From positions 1 to 23,955 of IMG/VR virus record IMGVR_UViG_3300035698_006332: DNA of 23,955 nucleotides. The stretch is one strand, 5' to 3'. Shown one piece after another: positions 20,475 to 23,955 of this stretch. Source of the DNA: a virus. The position numbers were made by a program, and so were the translations under genes. Each line of letters opens with the position of its first letter. Position 1 is the stretch's first letter. The notes under the pieces are model-generated. The model saw only the letters and a program-made list of their open reading frames with translations. It had not been told where the DNA came from and searched no databases.

Positions 20475-20912
20475 ATGAAGAACATTAAACTATTCGAAGA
20501 TTACGAAGGCATGGGAAGAGAGCATTCTAGTAGTGCTATTAACACTCGACCATTAGCTGAAGAACAAGTCTTCAGACCTAAAAAAGGATCTGACGCATTT
20601 CCAGAGAATGAAAATCTATTTGTACTATTGAATAGTAAGGAAGGTTACAACGATAACAATGGTCGAACATATGGTCCTGAGGTAAAGGATCAGCTTGAAC
20701 CATGGGATATGTCCTGGGCTAAAGGTATGAAGTACATACACATTCAATTAGATGGAAAGGATCTAGAGTTATACAAAGGAATAGGTGAAGGTGGAATATA
20801 CATTTACGAAACTCAATTGGATTTTGCTTGGTTAGGTTGCATCACTGACAAAGAATTGAATGATGAACAGGAATGGTTCATGGTTACTAAGGTTCACATG
20901 GGATTAGACTAA
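20475..20912 (+). CDS. Hypothetical tagged protein, paralogue of the preceding gene
   Basis: The protein has 145 residues from ATG 20475, giving MKNIKLFEDYEGMGREHSSS. An in-frame Met at 20418 would overlap the previous gene and bury the tag, so I reject it. The N-terminal linker is longer than in the paralogue. The shared core and end are described under the preceding gene. The stop overlaps the next ATG as TAATG. Confidence 0.72.
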   Translation: MKNIKLFEDYEGMGREHSSSAINTRPLAEEQVFRPKKGSDAFPENENLFVLLNSKEGYNDNNGRTYGPEVKDQLEPWDMSWAKGMKYIHIQLDGKDLELYKGIGEGGIYIYETQLDFAWLGCITDKELNDEQEWFMVTKVHMGLD

Positions 20913-21187
20913 TGAAGAACTTAAAACTATATGAAGAGTTCTCACAGCAACTTGATGAGAAGAAAGATCAACGTAAGCCGACGTCAATGGATTACTTACG
21001 AATCAATGATATGAGTATTAAAGCTGATGGAGATGATTCTAAGATGCAACAACTCGCACAAAAGATGGCCAACTCAATCACGAATGCAGATAAAGCTATT
21101 CGTAGATTCTTAGCAGCAGAAGATGATAACTTCCATAGTATTGCTAGGATCTTCCACGATCGTGCCCGTGACTTAGGAGCAGTATAA
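20912..21187 (+). CDS. Hypothetical tagged small protein
   Basis: The protein has 91 residues, starting MKNLKLYEEFSQQLDEKKDQ (tag with LYE). The remainder is helical (DSKMQQLAQKMANSITNADK, RRFLAAEDDNFHSIARIFHD). No catalytic motif seen. Its start overlaps the previous stop. It lies 13 bases before the HD hydrolase gene. Confidence 0.68.
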   Translation: MKNLKLYEEFSQQLDEKKDQRKPTSMDYLRINDMSIKADGDDSKMQQLAQKMANSITNADKAIRRFLAAEDDNFHSIARIFHDRARDLGAV

Positions 21188-21200
21188 ACACATCCACATT

Positions 21201-21815
21201 ATGGGATTAAAACATCTTCTACTATACGAGAAGTACGATAATAATAAACTGAAGCTGTCCCAACGGCAGAAGGCCTTATTTGAATGGGTTAAAGCCTGGC
21301 ACTTTGATGATGGTGTTGAGCAAGTACGTAAATATTCCGGTGATCCATACTGGACACACCTATTATCAGTAGCCAACCGAGTTTATGAATATGTTAAGGA
21401 CGTAACAGAGATCGCTCTTTGTCACGATGTTATCGAAGACACTGATTGCACATACGAGGATCTCGAGAATTATTTACTGGGTAACGGCTACAAGAAAGGC
21501 GAAACCAAGAAGATTGTTGAAGGTGTACGGGATCTAACCGATGTGTACACCACAGAAGACTATCCTAAGATGGCTAGGAAGCAACGTAAGGATCTCGAAG
21601 CAGAACGACTAGGTAAGATAGCTCCGAAGTCACAAAGCGTCAAATACGCCGACCTTATCGATAATGGTATTTCCATTACAGATAACGATATAGGCTTTGC
21701 ACGTACATACGTTGTAGAGAAAGGAGACATCATGCGTCAAATGAGAAATGGTAACGGAGCATTGCTAAAACAAGTTGATCAGATCCTTAAAAAGAACCTG
21801 GAACTAATCCGATAA
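21201..21815 (+). CDS. SpoT/MESH1-like HD-domain (p)ppGpp hydrolase with tag-like N-terminus
   Basis: The protein has 204 residues. Metal ligands of the SpoT/MESH1 HD fold are visible: H53 in YWTHLLSVANRVYEY, H75-D76 and E79-D80 in IALCHDVIEDTDCTYEDLEN, and D151 in VKYADLIDNGISI (147-159). The linking segment VEGVRDLTDVYT and the basic stretch PKMARKQRKDLE also fit. This subgroup removes the 3'-pyrophosphate of (p)ppGpp. No synthetase domain is present, so it would lower alarmone levels. The N-terminus MGLKHLLLYEKYD is a diverged version of the shared tag (LYE at 8-10), which raises the possibility that the enzyme travels in the capsid. A related nucleotide could be the substrate instead. Confidence 0.82.
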   Translation: MGLKHLLLYEKYDNNKLKLSQRQKALFEWVKAWHFDDGVEQVRKYSGDPYWTHLLSVANRVYEYVKDVTEIALCHDVIEDTDCTYEDLENYLLGNGYKKGETKKIVEGVRDLTDVYTTEDYPKMARKQRKDLEAERLGKIAPKSQSVKYADLIDNGISITDNDIGFARTYVVEKGDIMRQMRNGNGALLKQVDQILKKNLELIR

Positions 21816-21821
21816 TCCAGA

Positions 21822-21827
21822 TATATA
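21822..21827 (+). promoter_or_regulatory. TATATA box 4 nt before ATG 21832
   Basis: CAGATATATACTTC then ATG, the same arrangement as at 20040-20045. It lies just after the hydrolase stop. Confidence 0.35.
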
Positions 21828-21831
21828 CTTC

Positions 21832-22122
21832 ATGAGGGTGAAGGGGTTTAGGAGCGGTATTGGATCTGGACGAATGGTAGAGGGTGAGACACTTGCAGAA
21901 TTCTGTGTACAGTGTGACGTTACATTAACACTTATAGAGGGTAATATGCTTGATGGATTGGAACTAATCGTTACCAATTACAACAACAAAACTGGCCAGG
22001 CAACTATCATGTTTGATAGATCTATTTCAGAAACTGCTGCCCTCACCATTCTTAGTAAAAACGACCTATTGATCTATGATGATTTTAATGATCAAGATTC
22101 TAGTGGTTTTACCGATATATAA
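21832..22122 (+). CDS. Hypothetical protein
   Basis: The protein has 96 residues, with a basic Gly-rich start (MRVKGFRSGIGSGRMVEG) unlike the tag of its neighbours. A beta-rich body follows (DVTLTLIEGNMLDGLELIVT, NYNNKTGQATIMFDRSISE) with an acidic end (YDDFNDQDSSGFTDI). No family recognised. The end of its frame contains another TATATA box (22116-22121), 21 bases before the next gene. Confidence 0.62.
   Translation: MRVKGFRSGIGSGRMVEGETLAEFCVQCDVTLTLIEGNMLDGLELIVTNYNNKTGQATIMFDRSISETAALTILSKNDLLIYDDFNDQDSSGFTDI
22116..22121 (+). promoter_or_regulatory. TATATA box upstream of the Lys/Glu-rich protein gene
   Basis: CCGATATATAAAG overlaps the previous stop codon and is 21 bases before ATG 22143. 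Possible promoter core, by context similarity. Confidence 0.3.
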
Positions 22123-22142
22123 AGAAACTAACTAATCAATCA

Positions 22143-23123
22143 ATGTTAATAAATTTCAAACAGTTTGAAAAGGCAAACGCCATCTTAGAAAGCAGATCAC
22201 CAGATGGTGCTAGTGAACAACAACTATTTGAGGCCGGACTCACTAGAGACGACCTAATGATAGTTAACGAAGGTTTATTAGGTGACATCTTTGGTGGTTG
22301 GTTTAAAAAGATGAAAACCGTTATGCTTCGTAAGATGCCAGGTGGCGTTCTGAAGCAGGTCGATGCTATTGTTAAGAAATACGAGGAAGAGAAAATGTCC
22401 TTGATGAAGAAAGGCCTCGGTGAAAAAGAAAAGATCTTCAAAGCAGAATTATCTGCAGAAGAAGAACCTACTGCTGCAAAACGATATGATCAAATTATTG
22501 ATAGATCAAATCAGGCATTGACAGCAATCAAAAAGGCATCGAATGCCAAGATCGGTAAATTCAACACTGAGCTAGAGCAAATCGCAGAAGATAAGAGCGA
22601 GATGGTCACACAATATATCAACTTAAAAATTGCAGAAGTTAAAGAACGTGTTGCGATGGAAGAACTTAAGGAGATCGAGAAATTTGCTTCTGAAGAACAA
22701 GTACAAAAGTCTGCTGATGAAGTAGAAGCCAAGAAGGTTAAAAGAGAAGCTACACAGAAAGAATTAGAAGAAGTATTAAAGGCTGCCGAAGATCTTCCTG
22801 GTATTGATGCTAAGAAAGGTGAAAAGTGGATTCGTAAGAATAAGAAGGGTGAAGAAGTTGTCGTCGAATTGATGGCCGATCCAAATGCAACGAAAGAAGG
22901 TGAAGTACAGGTTAAGGGTGAAACTAATACCGAATATTCTTGTTCAGTCAATACGCTTATCAGAAACGTAAAAGACGATAACGAGGAGAAAAAGGAAGAG
23001 AAGCCTGAGAGACCAGAAGCACCACCAGCTCCAGAAGACAAGAAGAAAAAGAAAAAGAAAGCTGAGAAGCCGAAGAGACCAGAGACTCCCAAGTCAAAGA
23101 TCAATAAAATCGAGGAAGAATGA
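22143..23123 (+). CDS. Lys/Glu-rich coiled-coil protein, candidate internal head or core protein
   Basis: The protein has 326 residues. It starts MLINFKQFEKANAILESRSP, with a tag-like FKQFE and an I-L-E site at 14-16, then a possible further site (LFE in EQQLFEAGL). Residues about 85-220 are highly charged helix (KKYEEEKMSLMKKGLGEKEK, EQIAEDKSEMVTQYINLKIA). From about 275 the tail is nearly all Lys, Glu and Pro (EKKEEKPERPEAPPAP, DKKKKKKKAEKPKRPE) and must be disordered. The repeated (L/I)-x-E motifs and composition recall proteins processed by the prohead protease. No enzymatic motif. Overlaps the next gene as ATGA. Confidence 0.7.
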   Translation: MLINFKQFEKANAILESRSPDGASEQQLFEAGLTRDDLMIVNEGLLGDIFGGWFKKMKTVMLRKMPGGVLKQVDAIVKKYEEEKMSLMKKGLGEKEKIFKAELSAEEEPTAAKRYDQIIDRSNQALTAIKKASNAKIGKFNTELEQIAEDKSEMVTQYINLKIAEVKERVAMEELKEIEKFASEEQVQKSADEVEAKKVKREATQKELEEVLKAAEDLPGIDAKKGEKWIRKNKKGEEVVVELMADPNATKEGEVQVKGETNTEYSCSVNTLIRNVKDDNEEKKEEKPERPEAPPAPEDKKKKKKKAEKPKRPETPKSKINKIEEE

Positions 23124-23785
23124 AATTAAAAACCTTCCATAGTTTTGAGCGACTATATGAAGCCGCTTTATTTGAAGGACTGTTTGATAAGTTCGCCAAA
23201 GATCTTGCTGTGGACTACCGTCCAGAACTTGCAGCTTTGAATCCTATGTTGAATGAATATTCTCAGATAAAGAATAACAGTGCTGATCAACGTATTAAAA
23301 AAGAAGCTGAGCTTTTGAAAGCTGTAGATTCTAAAGATACAGAGAACCTTAACAATGATCTAGTGAAGATCAATAATGATGAGGAAAAGAAGATTGAGGC
23401 CGTAAAGAAGAAACTTGCTGATTGGACTGAGAATCTACCAGGCACATTAACATTCTTAATGAGAAGTCGTTTGGAAGAGATAGATCTTGAAGTTATGGAA
23501 GAAACTTTGCGTAAGGCAACAGAGATGCCTGAGCAAGCCAAGGAACGATTGGAAGACATAATTGAGTCTACTAAAGATGCACTTGATTCATCCGTTGCTA
23601 AACTAGAGAAGATGATTGCAGGTGAAGATTCTGAGGATGACGAAAAGGATCTTGATGACGCTAAGAAAAAGAGAGGTGAATCGGAAAGTGATTATGATGC
23701 TTCCGGTGATGTTGACCGTGCGGAAAAAACCGTGAAGAAACAAAAGGATAAAAAGGCGGAAGATGATCCGTTAAACCAAATATAA
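23120..23785 (+). CDS. Charged coiled-coil protein with tag-like N-terminus
   Basis: The protein has 221 residues. It starts MKLKTFHSFERLYEAALFEG, with an LYE and an LFE motif close together at 12-19, then helical segments (QRIKKEAELLKAVDSKDTEN, EEKKIEAVKKKLADWTENLP, PEQAKERLEDIIESTKDAL) and a disordered acidic/basic tail (EDSEDDEKDLDDAKKKRGES). It resembles the preceding gene in composition and position, so the pair may be internal head proteins. Coupled by ATGA. The next tagged gene begins 3 bases after its stop. Confidence 0.7.
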   Translation: MKLKTFHSFERLYEAALFEGLFDKFAKDLAVDYRPELAALNPMLNEYSQIKNNSADQRIKKEAELLKAVDSKDTENLNNDLVKINNDEEKKIEAVKKKLADWTENLPGTLTFLMRSRLEEIDLEVMEETLRKATEMPEQAKERLEDIIESTKDALDSSVAKLEKMIAGEDSEDDEKDLDDAKKKRGESESDYDASGDVDRAEKTVKKQKDKKAEDDPLNQI

Positions 23786-23787
23786 GG

Positions 23788-23955
23788 ATGAAGCACATTA
23801 AACTATTCGAAAATTTTGAAGATAAATATGATTCCACTATGGATGATTTCGCCGAACGTGCCGATTTCTTTGAAGGAGCAATTGATCAATATGGTGCAAC
23901 TTATGGCCAGCGTAAAGAGGCGATAGAAGTAGCACAAAACCTTTTCATGGATATG
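23788..23955 (+). CDS. Tagged hypothetical protein (3' end outside window)
   Basis: The first 56 codons are visible, starting MKHIKLFENFEDKYDSTMDD, a clear copy of the shared tag with LFE. The remainder is helical (FAERADFFEGAIDQYGATYG, QRKEAIEVAQNLFMDM). No stop occurs before the window edge. It lies 3 bases after the previous stop, with AAGG before the ATG. Confidence 0.75.
   Translation, partial: MKHIKLFENFEDKYDSTMDDFAERADFFEGAIDQYGATYGQRKEAIEVAQNLFMDM

Noticed and set aside
22511-23104. Long minus-strand open frame of 197 residues
   Set aside because: It lies opposite the Lys/Glu-rich gene and encodes a Ser/Phe-rich sequence, as expected from the reverse complement of Lys/Glu codons; no independent signals.

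Overview
The window looks like part of a large tailed-phage genome of the T4 superfamily that infects a Bacteroidetes-type host. The phage call rests on adjacent homologues of the T4 head genes: a gp21-like prohead protease with a scaffold-like region in frame behind it, then a gp23-like major capsid protein. The host call is inference. It rests on few recognisable Shine-Dalgarno sequences, A/T-rich leaders, a signal peptide of Bacteroidetes style (ending STA-Q), and a small protein resembling the Hc1-type histone H1-like proteins of Bacteroidetes. Base composition is AT-rich. No tRNA, rRNA, CRISPR array or insertion sequence was seen.

Layout. Positions 1-833 (+) hold a truncated gene and two small genes of unknown function. 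Positions 784-8286 lie on the minus strand: an ATP-grasp enzyme, a small unknown protein, a class II (B12-dependent) ribonucleotide reductase, and a three-gene operon with two multidomain glycosyltransferases. A divergent A/T-rich spacer at 8287-8346 separates these from the plus-strand genes. Positions 8347-9694 carry two ADP-ribosyltransferase-like genes, the first split by a frameshift. Positions 9880-14261 are a tightly overlapping run of small genes with a DnaQ-like exonuclease in the middle. Positions 14360-16217 hold the Hc1-like protein, an unknown conserved protein, a 26-residue membrane peptide, a gamma-glutamylcyclotransferase-like protein and a Cys-containing protein. Positions 16437-19974 are the head module. 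Positions 20050 to the end are a series of small genes, most of which start with the same short peptide.

Main observation. About ten otherwise unrelated proteins start with variants of MK(H/N)IKLFE(x)(F/Y): the ATP-grasp enzyme, both ADP-ribosyltransferase-like proteins, a SpoT/MESH1-like (p)ppGpp hydrolase, two tandem paralogues, two Lys/Glu-rich coiled-coil proteins and others. In placement and composition this resembles the capsid-targeting sequence of T4 internal proteins. In most copies it contains an (L/I)-x-E motif, the cleavage consensus of T4 gp21 protease, and a gp21 homologue is encoded in this window. I infer a set of enzymes packaged in the head and delivered with the DNA, including a possible stringent-response antagonist and NAD-using effectors.

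Second observation. The protease/scaffold gene is interrupted by one in-frame TGA inside a 14-residue repeat array. The same frame continues through the repeats into a scaffold-like domain, which suggests readthrough, an internal start, or a recent nonsense change.
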